59,985 bases of DNA, from NCBI GenBank assembly GCA_025353965.1, contig JANXNS010000221.1, positions 1-59,985 on the forward strand. The letters run 5' to 3'. A program made the translations under genes and the position numbers. This stretch comes from Aquihabitans sp. GTDB lineage: Bacteria > Actinomycetota > Acidimicrobiia > Acidimicrobiales > Iamiaceae. Each line of letters opens with the position of its first letter. Positions within the stretch are counted from its first letter, which is position 1. The notes beneath the pieces were generated by a model. It did no database searches. It had not been told where the DNA came from and saw nothing but the letters and a program-made list of their open reading frames with translations. Below, one piece after another: positions 25,037 through 33,871 of the stretch.

Positions 25037-26508
25037 TGAGCGAACTCGAATCCGGCTTTCGCCTGGCCGACGTGGTCGGCCTGCTTCGGCGCCGGTCCGC
25101 CATCATGCTCGGCGCGGTCATCCTCGGCTTGGTGACCGGGTACCTCGTGTTCAGTGCGGCGCCGCCCAACTACAGCGCCACCGCCCGCGTTGAGGTCGAG
25201 ATACTGAAGTCGGACCCCAGCAGTGCGAGCTCGACACCCGCGCTCCAAACCATCGACCTCGGAACCGAATCCGACAAGATGAAGGCCGACGGGGTCGGCG
25301 ATGCGGTGCGAAGGAAACTCAAACTCCCGGGCGACAATCGCAGTCTGTTCGGCCCGCTCGTCGTTACCAGCAAAGACAACTCACGCGTGCTGGAACTCAC
25401 CTACCAGTCCGCCTCGGCCACCAAGGCCCGAGACATCGTGAACGCCATCGCCCAGTCCTACATTGACGTAGGTACCGCCGAGGCCACCGCGAGCCGAGAT
25501 AAAAAGCTGGCCGCGTTGGCGGAAGACATCTCCCAGGCCAAGGACGTGCTCGACGCCGCCAACACCACACTGAACGGCACCGAATCCGGTACCCCAGAGC
25601 GCACGGCCGCCGCCACGGCCGCCGGGGAAGCCCAGCAGGCCTACAACGCGTTGCTGGACAAGAAGGCCGGCTACGAGGACCTCGCCATTACCTCCGGGAC
25701 CCTCGTTCGCAAGGCGCTGCTCCCCAAGACAGTCCTGTCCAAGAAGGCCCTCGGCATGGGCGTTGGCGTCTTTGGCCTCGTGGTCATCATGGGTCTAGTC
25801 GTTGCCCTGATCGTGGACCGGCGGGACAGCCGTGGCGGGGGCCGCCGCACCGTGGAGAAGCTCGCCCCCGGTGCCAACATGCGGGTCATGCCCACCGCGA
25901 CGGGGGCCAAGGCTGGCCCTGCGGAAGTAGACGCCGCCATAGACCGCCTCGCCGTGGAATTGGCAGGCAACAGCTCCAAGGGGCGCGCCGCATCCGTCCT
26001 CGTTGTTGGTACCCGCAGGGAACCACCGGTCGCCTTGGCCGAAGAATTGGCCTCCAGCCTCACCTTTGCCGGGATCCCCACCTTGTTCGTGCTGGCCGGA
26101 TCATCCGAACGCGAGCTTCGACAGGCTCATGTGATCACGTCGTTCACCGATCTCATTACCGGACCGTCCATCACCGGACCCGCCAGCCTTCCCGATGTCG
26201 CCGGTGCGGGCGTCGGCCTAGCCGCTCCCATGGTCACCTGGCTGCGGCCCCGTGGCTCAGCTGAGGCCTCCGGTCTCTTGCGCCGAGCCGTGGTGGAAGC
26301 GCTGATCACCCGGGCTGGACGAGAAGGCTTCGACGCCGTGGTATTCGTTGCGGCCACCCCCATCCACAATGCCGCCGGAGCCGCCCTCGGTCAATGGGTG
26401 GCCAAGACGGCTGTCATCGTCGAAGGCAACGACACCCAAGAGATCGAGCACACCGTTCGGGCCTTGACGGAGGCCGACGTCACCATCACCGAGGTCGTCT
26501 GGACGTGA
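25036..26508 (+). CDS. Wzz-type chain-length protein with a degenerate BY-kinase-like domain
   Basis: 490 residues from ATG 25036. The N-terminal Wzz part is FRLADVVGLLRRRSAIMLGAVILGLVTGYLVF (TM1), followed by a periplasmic coiled region and TM2 near LGMGVGVFGLVVIMGLVVALIV. The cytoplasmic C-terminal half resembles the MinD-like fold of bacterial tyrosine kinases (ASVLVVGTRREPPVALAEELASSLTFAGIPTLFVLAG; AVVFVAATPIHNAAGAALGQWVAKTAVIVEGNDT) but there is no GK[ST] P-loop and no Tyr cluster at the end, so ATP hydrolysis is unlikely. It probably controls polymer length. The track start lies 24 codons upstream inside the flippase gene. Confidence 0.85.
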   Translation: MSELESGFRLADVVGLLRRRSAIMLGAVILGLVTGYLVFSAAPPNYSATARVEVEILKSDPSSASSTPALQTIDLGTESDKMKADGVGDAVRRKLKLPGDNRSLFGPLVVTSKDNSRVLELTYQSASATKARDIVNAIAQSYIDVGTAEATASRDKKLAALAEDISQAKDVLDAANTTLNGTESGTPERTAAATAAGEAQQAYNALLDKKAGYEDLAITSGTLVRKALLPKTVLSKKALGMGVGVFGLVVIMGLVVALIVDRRDSRGGGRRTVEKLAPGANMRVMPTATGAKAGPAEVDAAIDRLAVELAGNSSKGRAASVLVVGTRREPPVALAEELASSLTFAGIPTLFVLAGSSERELRQAHVITSFTDLITGPSITGPASLPDVAGAGVGLAAPMVTWLRPRGSAEASGLLRRAVVEALITRAGREGFDAVVFVAATPIHNAAGAALGQWVAKTAVIVEGNDTQEIEHTVRALTEADVTITEVVWT

Positions 26509-27806
26509 CCACTGCGCGGCCCCTGGACCTCCCCGAGGCCGGGGTTCCCGTGGCCAGGCCTAACCGGCGAACCCTGCGACCTAACCGAGCGACTTGGCCG
26601 CTGTGGGCCATAACCGTGGGCATGCCGCTGGCGTTTCTGTTCGGTGTCCACGGCGTCGTGTGGCCCATTGCCGCGGTGGTGTTCTCGGCGCGAATCTTCC
26701 TTCACCGCGAGACCCGCTTTCCGTGGTCCACCGTCCCGCTGGTCCTCTTCGTCTTGTGGATCCCGCTCAGTTTCTCCGTGGTCTTCTCACTCAGTGCCCT
26801 GCCCATTTTCGCCTACCGCTTCTCGCTCTTTCTGGGCTGTCTGGCCGCGGTGGTTTGGGTGGCCAACATCAGCGAGAAGCAGGTGCCCACCTCGCAGATC
26901 GTGGACTGGCTAGCGGCACTCTGGATCACCACCATCGCCTTTGGGTACCTCGCCCAAGTGTTGCCCCATCTGGACATGCCGTCACCGTTCAGCATGCTCC
27001 TCGGCCCGATCGGGAGGATCGACTTCCTGGCGCGCATCAGCGATTGGCACCTGGCCGATAACCAGGACTTCCTACAGCGAGCCTTCTCTCGGCCGGCAGC
27101 ACCGTGGGCCGCGGCCAACAGTTGGGGCGCGGCCGTCGGCATCCTGACCCCGTTTTTCGTACGGTCCTGGCTCATCGACGTCAACGCCAAACGTCGGAAA
27201 ATTGGGCTGGCCCTGCTGGCCGCCAGCGTGATCCCGATTTTGACCTCGGCCAACCGCGGCCTTTGGATCGGGCTGATCGTGGGCCTCGTCTACTTCGCCG
27301 CCCGTAAGGCCCTCCGCGGCCGGTTCGGCGCGTTGGCTGTGCTCTTCGGTGCCGTCGTCATCGTGGGCATCTTGCTCGTCGTCACGCCGGCGGGATCGCT
27401 GGTGCAGGACCGCCTCGGCGGGTCGGGAAACTCCAACGAAGCCCGGTCTGAGCTCTACGTAGACGCCTGGAGGGGCGCGGTGGAATCACCACTCGTGGGC
27501 AACGGCGTCCCGCGGAAAACGAACTACTACAAGAACTCGCCCCCCGTCGGCACCCACGGCTTGCTCTGGTACTTGATGTTCATCCACGGCTTTGTGGGCC
27601 TCGCCTTGTTTCTCGGATGGCTGGCCATCGAGACGTTTCGCTCCGGCATGGTCCGCACACCGCTGGGGTGGTGGGCCCACCTGAGCATCGTGATCGCCGT
27701 GATCGAGGTGCCGTACTACGGGATGTTGCCGCACGTGATCGTGCTCGGCTTGGCCGTGGGCATCTCGCACCGCGAGGGGCGTCAGCGCCCGTCCAGCACC
27801 GCCTGA
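26505..27806 (+). CDS. O-antigen ligase/polymerase family membrane protein
   Basis: 433 residues from GTG 26505, which overlaps the previous stop (GTGA). There are about ten transmembrane segments, a periplasmic loop between LVVTPAGSLVQDRLGG and GTHGLLWYLMFIHGFVGLALFLGW, and the motif LTSANRGLWIGLIVGLVYF typical of Wzy/WaaL-like proteins. EARSELYVDAWRGAVESPLVGNG is the conserved W-x-x-A-x-x-x-x-x-x-P-L-x-G-x-G signature of this family. It likely polymerises or attaches the repeat units. The 3' end overlaps the convergent cytidylyltransferase gene by 25 bp. Confidence 0.88.
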   Translation: MTTARPLDLPEAGVPVARPNRRTLRPNRATWPLWAITVGMPLAFLFGVHGVVWPIAAVVFSARIFLHRETRFPWSTVPLVLFVLWIPLSFSVVFSLSALPIFAYRFSLFLGCLAAVVWVANISEKQVPTSQIVDWLAALWITTIAFGYLAQVLPHLDMPSPFSMLLGPIGRIDFLARISDWHLADNQDFLQRAFSRPAAPWAAANSWGAAVGILTPFFVRSWLIDVNAKRRKIGLALLAASVIPILTSANRGLWIGLIVGLVYFAARKALRGRFGALAVLFGAVVIVGILLVVTPAGSLVQDRLGGSGNSNEARSELYVDAWRGAVESPLVGNGVPRKTNYYKNSPPVGTHGLLWYLMFIHGFVGLALFLGWLAIETFRSGMVRTPLGWWAHLSIVIAVIEVPYYGMLPHVIVLGLAVGISHREGRQRPSSTA

Positions 27807-28213
27807 AGTACCTCGCGGAGCATGGTGCTCGACGTGCGTTGTGTGTACGGGAGGTAGGCAACCTCGACACCGACGCTGGCAAAGTCTGCTTCGAGCTTGT
27901 CGCCCTTGTCGGTCCCTCTCCAGTCGTCGCCCTTGATGATCACGTCGAACTTGAGGCGCTCCCACATCTCCAGCTTGTGAGGTACGTCCTCCACCACAGC
28001 TTCGTCGACAAAGCGAATGCTGCTCACGATGTCGAGCCGCTCCGCCAACGGAATGACCGGAAGGCCACCCTTGGACCGTTGGGCCATCTCGTCGGAGATC
28101 ACCCCGGCTATGAGGTGATCGCAGAACTGGCGGCTTTCCCGGAAGATATTGAGATGTCCGACGTGGAAGATGTCGTAAACACCGGGTGCGTACCCGACTC
28201 GTGGTGCAGCCAT
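27782..28213 (-). CDS. cytidylyltransferase-like nucleotidyltransferase (TagD type)
   Basis: 143 residues: RVGYAPGVYDIFHVGHLNIFRESRQFCDHLIAGVISDE. The HxGH nucleotide motif is in FHVGHLN, and RTSSTMLREVL is the C-terminal counterpart of the RTxGISTT motif. GlpD/TagD-like enzymes make CDP-glycerol from glycerol-3-phosphate and CTP; homologues make CDP-ethanolamine or ADP-sugars. Here the partner is the divergent CDP-alcohol phosphotransferase. TAGGGT 8 nt upstream of the ATG implies a leaderless message. Confidence 0.88.
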   Translation of the reverse strand: MAAPRVGYAPGVYDIFHVGHLNIFRESRQFCDHLIAGVISDEMAQRSKGGLPVIPLAERLDIVSSIRFVDEAVVEDVPHKLEMWERLKFDVIIKGDDWRGTDKGDKLEADFASVGVEVAYLPYTQRTSSTMLREVLQAVLDGR

Positions 28214-28265
28214 GGCCCAGAACCCTAGGGTCAGGAGCCACCCAGGCCTGACCTACGCTCGCCGG

Positions 28266-29027
28266 ATGACTGGTGGCCCAGCAGACGAGTTCACGCAGGC
28301 GCAGGGGTTCCGCCTGCGTGTTCAGCACGCGCTGGGCGAACTCTCTGGCGCCCAGAAGAGCACCGTCGGGGTCCCCGCATACCTGCGGTTCGTGAATCGG
28401 CGCATGGGCGGGTGGCTCGCTGCCATCGGCTATGGGTTCGGACTCACCCCAAACCTCCTTACCGCGCTCAGCGCTGGCTTCTCCTTTCTGGCCATTGGTG
28501 CGCTCAGCGTGGTGCGCCCAACATGGTTTGTTGCGGTGGCCATAGCGTGCTCGCTCCTTCTGGGCTACGCCTTCGACTCGGCCGACGGTCAGCTAGCGCG
28601 AGTGCGCGGCGGGGCAAAGCCGTCCGGCGAATGGCTCGATCACGTGGTCGACGTGGCCAAGACCTCGTCGCTTCATGCCGCCGTGGCGGTGTCGCTGTTC
28701 CGCTTCGGCCACCTCGGCAGCAACCGCTGGTTAGCCATCCCCCTAGCCTTCGGCGTCGTGAACATCACGTTCTTCTTCGGGATGATGCTCCGCGACCAAC
28801 TTGGCGCCAAGCCTGCTCGGGGAACAGGGCCGGCAAGGACAACTGGGGCCGGGTCGGTGTTGCGCTCCTGGGTGCTGCTGCCCATGGACTACGGCACACT
28901 TTGCCTGGTCTTTCTCACGCTGGCGGTGCCCAAGATGTTCCTTGGGCTCTACGGCGCGCTCTTGGTGATAATGGTGGCGTTCACCACGCAATCGTTCGTC
29001 AAGGCTTACCGGACACTGGCCGCATAA
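28266..29027 (+). CDS. CDP-alcohol phosphatidyltransferase family protein
   Basis: 253 residues from ATG 28266. The family signature D-x2-D-G-x2-A-R-x8-G-x3-D-x3-D is intact as DSADGQLARVRGGAKPSGEWLDHVVD, in a six-helix membrane protein (GLTPNLLTALSAGFSFLAIGAL, VAVAIACSLLLGYAF, FLTLAVPKMFLGLYGALLVIMVAF). It joins a CDP-linked alcohol to a hydroxyl acceptor, releasing CMP. TACGCT lies 6 nt before the ATG. It is divergent from the cytidylyltransferase, with only 52 bp and back-to-back promoters, so the two are probably co-regulated. Confidence 0.9.
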   Translation: MTGGPADEFTQAQGFRLRVQHALGELSGAQKSTVGVPAYLRFVNRRMGGWLAAIGYGFGLTPNLLTALSAGFSFLAIGALSVVRPTWFVAVAIACSLLLGYAFDSADGQLARVRGGAKPSGEWLDHVVDVAKTSSLHAAVAVSLFRFGHLGSNRWLAIPLAFGVVNITFFFGMMLRDQLGAKPARGTGPARTTGAGSVLRSWVLLPMDYGTLCLVFLTLAVPKMFLGLYGALLVIMVAFTTQSFVKAYRTLAA

Positions 29028-29063
29028 CGCATCCAACCACACTCCGTCACCAAGACGGGTGGG

Positions 29064-29092
29064 TTGTCACGTTGCGTGATCTTCTCTAAGCT
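29064..29092 (+). promoter_or_regulatory. promoter of the fibrinogen-like secreted protein
   Basis: TTGTCA (29064-29069), a 17-nt spacer and TAAGCT (29087-29092) form a near-consensus vegetative promoter. The transcript would have a leader of about 25 nt with AGAGAG as a weak ribosome binding site, unlike the leaderless neighbours. Confidence 0.55.
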
Positions 29093-29123
29093 CTAGGCGC
29101 CTCGACGGACAGAGAGTCCTTGT

Positions 29124-32100
29124 ATGCGCGTTTCCAATCGAAAGTGGACTATCGCCGGCATCGCCTTCCTGGCGTTACTGGCGGTGGTCCCGGTCACCGC
29201 GGCACTGCGCTCCGACCAAGCCAACGCCACCACTGCGTTGGCCGGAGACGGCACCACCTCCACCACCGCTGGCGCCTCCTGCTGGGGTATCAAACAGCAC
29301 TACCCCACCAGCACCAACGGCACCTACTGGCTCCTCACCCCCGCCCAAGACCGCCCCGCCCAGTACTACTGCGACATGACCACCAACGGCGGTGGCTGGG
29401 TCCTCATCGCACGAGGCCGCAAGGGCTGGACCTTCAGCCCCAGCGGCCAAGGCAGCCCTGCCACCATCCGCGACACCCCCAACGGCCCCAACGCCTTCGC
29501 CCCGGCCGCCCTCGACACCACCACCATCAACGGCCTCATCAACAACACCAACCTCTCCACCCTCCCCGACGGCATCCGCCTCGAACGCGCCACCACCACC
29601 GACGGCACCGCCCGTCAGGACTACCGCCTCTACCCCAAAGCCCGCACTTGGACCTGGAACCTCTCCGCCGCCCAAATACTCAACAAGATTGTCATCGACG
29701 GCACCACGTTCAACGGCTCCAATACCTACGACACGGCGTCCAGCGTTACCGGACAAAGCACCAACCAACTGAGCACCACCGAGGGCACGAAACGCCTCTT
29801 TACCTTCCGGTGGACCAGCCACCAGAACCAGGCTGGCTTCTCGTTTGGCACCGGCGTCAACGGTGGATCCAACCGTGCAAGCAACTACCTCTGGACCGCG
29901 GGTACCGAGGGCTCGCCGCTGCCCTTTACCCAGGTATGGCTGCGCCCGCAGATCGACAACTCTGTCGCTGGGTTCGCTCCTATCCCGGTGACCGGCTTCG
30001 CCCCCGAGGCCAAGGTGCCTTCGCTCAAGAATCGCTCCGAGCTCGCCCCTTGGGGCGTAACTGGCTACAACCACACCGACGAGGCGTCGGTCACCCCGTG
30101 GCAAGCCAACGTGATGGCGGTCAAGGCCTACGGAGACCGGGTCTACGTAGGCGGCCGCTTTACCGGCGTCCAACAAGGCCCCACCGCTACCCCCATCGCT
30201 CAGCGCACCCTGGCGGCCTTCGACCTTGACGGCAACTGGATCTCCACCTTCCGACCCACCATCGACGGCCGGGTCTGGGACATGACCATGACCGACGACG
30301 GCAAGCTCATCATCGGCGGAGACTTCACCTCCGTCGACGGCGTTGCCGGCACCAGCGGGCTTGCCGCGCTCGACCCCATCACCGGCGCAGTCAGCAATAC
30401 ATGGAACGTCAATCTCGGCAGCACCAATGGACGGGCACTGGTGCGCGGGCTCGACCTTCACGACGGCTGGATCTATGCCACCGGCCGATTCAACACCGTC
30501 AAAGGCGGGACCTCCAACGTCACCACCACCACCAATGCCATCAACGTGTCCGCCGCAACCGGCAACCCCGGGAACTGGCGCCCACAGATCTTCGCCTCCG
30601 CCGTTCGCGTGCGGGCGGCAGCTGCCGGGGACCGGGTCTACCTGGCTGGCTTCTTCAACTCCGTCAACGGCGACACCAACCAAGGCTTCTACGGCATCAC
30701 TGATGCAACCACCGGGGCCGTGGTCCCGGGTATCGGGCCCTACCTCCGGTCCACGGGAACCCCGAGCACCAACGCCTACCAGCAGGCGGTGGCCGAGTCA
30801 GGCGACAACATCTTGGTCGGCGGCGCCCAACACACGTTCCAGATGTATGACCACAATCGGACCAACCTGATCGACTCGCACATCACCAAGAGCGGCGGCG
30901 ATTTCCAAGCGATCGAGACGTACGACGGCTACGCCTACGCCTCCTGCCATTGCATGAACCGGACCTACTCCGGCACCAATAACTGGAGCAGCCCACAAGA
31001 CTTCCGGGCGGTGGACCCGATCCGCATGATCGGTCGTTGGAATGCCACGACCTTCGAGTACGACACCACGTGGTACCCCAACGGCACCAAGGGCACCAAC
31101 GACGATGGCATTTGGACCATCTCCCAAGACTCCCGGAAATGCCTGTGGGTCGGCGGAGACCTCGTGCGCGGTGCCTACTCCGGCAATGCCGCCACCGACT
31201 ACCTCGGCGGGTTCGCCCGCTTCTGCCCCACCGATGCCGTCGTGCCCACCACACCAACCAACCTGTCCGCCACGGTCAGCGGAAGCGAAGTCGGGCTCGC
31301 GTGGGGCGCCTCCACCGATAGCGGCGGCACCATCTCCTACGACGTGTACCGCAACGACCGGGTGATCGCCACGGTCTACGGAACCTCCTACACCGATACC
31401 ACGACCTCGAGCGATGGTGGGCCCTCCCGATACACCGTGCGAGCAGCCGACCCCCGCGGCAATCGCTCGGCTAGCCCGGCCCCCATCACGATCAACGGCT
31501 CTGCCTCCATACTGGCCACGCCGATTGCCTTCGGTTCCTCCTGGAGGTACCTGGCCAACGGCACCGACCTTGGTACCGGATGGCGGAACCGCTCATTCGA
31601 CGACAGCGCGTTCTCCACCGGGGCCGCTGCGCTCGGTTGGGATGGCACCCAGGCAACCACCATCGGTGGTGGCCTCCGCCCGGTTACCTCCTACTTCCGG
31701 ACGACCTTCGACGTGGTCGACGCATCCCAGGTGAAGCTCCTTGAGCTCCAGGCCCGAGTAGCCCAGGGCGCCGCGTTGTACGTCAATGGCGTAGAAGTTG
31801 GCCGCACCAACCTGCCTGCGGGAGCACTGCAGGCGACGACATCGGCGTCCTCCCTGATGAGCGCCGCCGAGGAAGCCCGGGCCAAGGCCTACGGCGTCCC
31901 CGGCAGCCTCCTGGTGACCGGTCAAAACACGCTTGCGGTCGAGGTGCACAGCTGGACCGCAGCCACCAGCAAGGTCTTCCTCGACCTTCAGGCCACTACC
32001 CGCGGCTCCACCACTGACCAACTGGCGCCCTCGGCCCCCACCCTCTCGCTCACCGGGGTTACGGCCGCGGTCGCCTTGTCCTGGACCCCGTCCACCGATG

Positions 32101-32789
32101 AAACGGGCGTCGCCGGTTACCAAGTAGTCCGAGACGGGACCATCATCGCCATCGTGGGCCCGCTGGCCACCACCTACACCGATGCCGTCGACACGACCGT
32201 GAACTACGCCTACGTGGTCAGGGCCTTCGACGCCGCCGGAAACCTGGCGACATCCAACACACGGGAGACCTTGGTTGCCGTCAACCCGAACTTGTTGGCA
32301 TTCGGGAGTACCTGGACATGGTGGTACCAAACTGCCGCCCCCATCGTCGGCTGGAAAGGCGAGAACTACGACACCACCGGCTGGCAAAGCGGCCCCGGCG
32401 AACTCGGCTTCGGTGATACCCCCAAAGCCACCCTCACCACCACAACAACCGGCAGCCACCCCCTCACCAGCTACTACCGGGCCAACATCAACATCGACAA
32501 TCCCACCGACTTCTCCACCATGGCCCTCGACCTCATTCGCAACGCCGGAGCCGTCGTTTACGTCAACGGAGTAGAAGTCGGCCGCTCCAACATGCCCACC
32601 GGCCCCATCACCAGCGAGACCTATGCCGGGGTCGCTCCCGCCACGACCCTCAGGCACATACCGGTCCGCCTCATCGTCGCCTCCAGCGCCTTCCGCACCG
32701 GCGCCAACACCATCGCCGTCGAGGTTCACCTCAACTACAGGTCGCAACCCACCAGCGGCTTCGACCTCAAGATCACCGGCCTTCCGTAA
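29124..32789 (+). CDS. large secreted multidomain protein: fibrinogen-like, propeller, FN3 and repeated carbohydrate-binding-like modules
   Basis: 1221 residues. A signal anchor (WTIAGIAFLALLAVVPVTAAL) is followed by a fibrinogen-like domain (SCWGIKQHYPTSTNGTYWLL, PAQYYCDMTTNGGGWVLIARG). A propeller-like region follows with repeats such as VYVGGRFTGV, LIIGGDFTSVDGV, IYATGRFNTVKGG and VYLAGFFNSVNGD. Next come FN3 domain 1 (PTTPTNLSATVSGSEVGLAW), module A (AFGSSWRYLANG to NTLAVEVHSW), FN3 domain 2 (APSAPTLSLTGVTAAVALSW) and module B (AFGSTWTWWYQ to NTIAVEVHLNY). Modules A and B share VNGVEVGR(T/S)N(L/M)P, so they are a duplication. No LPxTG or lipobox is seen, so it is likely released or N-terminally anchored. 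An adhesin or matrix role is inferred from neighbours. Confidence 0.82.
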   Translation: MRVSNRKWTIAGIAFLALLAVVPVTAALRSDQANATTALAGDGTTSTTAGASCWGIKQHYPTSTNGTYWLLTPAQDRPAQYYCDMTTNGGGWVLIARGRKGWTFSPSGQGSPATIRDTPNGPNAFAPAALDTTTINGLINNTNLSTLPDGIRLERATTTDGTARQDYRLYPKARTWTWNLSAAQILNKIVIDGTTFNGSNTYDTASSVTGQSTNQLSTTEGTKRLFTFRWTSHQNQAGFSFGTGVNGGSNRASNYLWTAGTEGSPLPFTQVWLRPQIDNSVAGFAPIPVTGFAPEAKVPSLKNRSELAPWGVTGYNHTDEASVTPWQANVMAVKAYGDRVYVGGRFTGVQQGPTATPIAQRTLAAFDLDGNWISTFRPTIDGRVWDMTMTDDGKLIIGGDFTSVDGVAGTSGLAALDPITGAVSNTWNVNLGSTNGRALVRGLDLHDGWIYATGRFNTVKGGTSNVTTTTNAINVSAATGNPGNWRPQIFASAVRVRAAAAGDRVYLAGFFNSVNGDTNQGFYGITDATTGAVVPGIGPYLRSTGTPSTNAYQQAVAESGDNILVGGAQHTFQMYDHNRTNLIDSHITKSGGDFQAIETYDGYAYASCHCMNRTYSGTNNWSSPQDFRAVDPIRMIGRWNATTFEYDTTWYPNGTKGTNDDGIWTISQDSRKCLWVGGDLVRGAYSGNAATDYLGGFARFCPTDAVVPTTPTNLSATVSGSEVGLAWGASTDSGGTISYDVYRNDRVIATVYGTSYTDTTTSSDGGPSRYTVRAADPRGNRSASPAPITINGSASILATPIAFGSSWRYLANGTDLGTGWRNRSFDDSAFSTGAAALGWDGTQATTIGGGLRPVTSYFRTTFDVVDASQVKLLELQARVAQGAALYVNGVEVGRTNLPAGALQATTSASSLMSAAEEARAKAYGVPGSLLVTGQNTLAVEVHSWTAATSKVFLDLQATTRGSTTDQLAPSAPTLSLTGVTAAVALSWTPSTDETGVAGYQVVRDGTIIAIVGPLATTYTDAVDTTVNYAYVVRAFDAAGNLATSNTRETLVAVNPNLLAFGSTWTWWYQTAAPIVGWKGENYDTTGWQSGPGELGFGDTPKATLTTTTTGSHPLTSYYRANINIDNPTDFSTMALDLIRNAGAVVYVNGVEVGRSNMPTGPITSETYAGVAPATTLRHIPVRLIVASSAFRTGANTIAVEVHLNYRSQPTSGFDLKITGLP

Positions 32790-32816
32790 AGCCCGGACGC
32801 CAGGCCATGCACCGCG

Positions 32817-33782
32817 TCAGGGCCGGACGAACACCCGCACATAGTCGATGGCGTAGGTGGCATCGGCGTGATCGGCCCAATCGACTCGGTTGATCCCGGT
32901 CGTAGTACAGCCCGTCGGCGCGGCACCGCTGATGGAACACCGGTTCAGGTTGGCCAGGTAGCCCAACCTGTCATCGGGCCCGCCCACCCAGTCGCCTCCG
33001 ACCGCCTGGTTGATGGCAATGTCCCAGGTGGCCGATGGGTCGGCCGAGGCCCAGTTGTGTTGCGTGTCGACGTAGCTATGGAACTTGGTGCCATCCATGA
33101 AGAAGTCGAATCGCACCCCGCTGGGGTCCGGAGAAATCTCAACGGCCCAGGTGTGCCAGCCGGACACCGATGACGGCGACTCGAAACCGACACTGCCCTT
33201 GGACAGGTTCTTGCGGCCATCGAGGTGGAGGGTTGCGTACCCCTTGCCTGGGTGTTGGGAGTGGAAGTACTCGAACACGTCGACCTCGGCCACGCTGGCA
33301 CCATTTCGGTGCCGTAGCCAGAACGCCGGCCACAGTCCCTGGGCGTGGGGCACCTTGGCCCTGATCTCGAAGCGGGCATAGCGGGGGAAGTACTTCCCAA
33401 CATCGCGGGAGCCAATGAAGCCTGAGGTGTACTGCCGGACGCTGCCACCGGGGCAGGTCACCTGCTCCTTCTTGGCCGTGATGCTCAGGGCGCCGCCGCT
33501 CTCCACCACGTTGTTCGGCGTAAGGCACGCCAGTTCGTGGTTCCCATCGCCGTACGTGTTGTGGTACGGCTTCCAGTTGGTCGAGTTGACCGCGTTGCCG
33601 TTGAATTCATCGCCGCCCACCAGGGCCCAGCCGCTTGTTGGAGGCACAACAGTTGTGGTGGTCGCGGTGGTAGTAGCCCCAATGCCAAGCGAGGTCGTGG
33701 GCGGTACCGGCTGGCACGCCCCCAGCCCCATCGCTCCGACCACGACCAACGCCGCGATTTTTCCCGTGCCTCGATAAGCCAT
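32817..33782 (-). CDS. glycoside hydrolase family 16 lipoprotein
   Basis: 321 residues. The lipobox is GLGACQ (Cys23), then a Thr-rich linker and a GH16 jelly roll: WALVGGDEFNGNAVNSTNWKPY, KYFPRYARFEIRAKVPHAQGLWPAFWLRHRNGASVAEVDVFEYF. The catalytic motif E-x-D-x-x-E is intact as EVDVFE. The domain should cleave beta-1,3 or mixed beta-glucans, or a related surface polysaccharide, outside the membrane. It is convergent with the fibrinogen-like gene and close to the polysaccharide block, so turnover of the cell's own matrix is one possibility. Confidence 0.9.
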   Translation of the reverse strand: MAYRGTGKIAALVVVGAMGLGACQPVPPTTSLGIGATTTATTTTVVPPTSGWALVGGDEFNGNAVNSTNWKPYHNTYGDGNHELACLTPNNVVESGGALSITAKKEQVTCPGGSVRQYTSGFIGSRDVGKYFPRYARFEIRAKVPHAQGLWPAFWLRHRNGASVAEVDVFEYFHSQHPGKGYATLHLDGRKNLSKGSVGFESPSSVSGWHTWAVEISPDPSGVRFDFFMDGTKFHSYVDTQHNWASADPSATWDIAINQAVGGDWVGGPDDRLGYLANLNRCSISGAAPTGCTTTGINRVDWADHADATYAIDYVRVFVRP

Positions 33783-33871
33783 TGCCAGGGGTATCGGCGG
33801 GCCAGGCGGGCACCTAAAGCGCGAATAGCGGTCAGATGACCATACTGAGCGAGAAATCGCAGAAAACCACG

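Noticed and set aside
29175-30683. 502-codon minus-strand frame within the fibrinogen-like gene
   Set aside because: Gly/Ala/Val-biased translation mirrors C-ending codons of the real gene; no start signal or domain.
31593-32747. 384-codon minus-strand frame in the 3' half of the fibrinogen-like gene
   Set aside because: Same shadow effect; the plus-strand FN3 and duplicated modules are clear.
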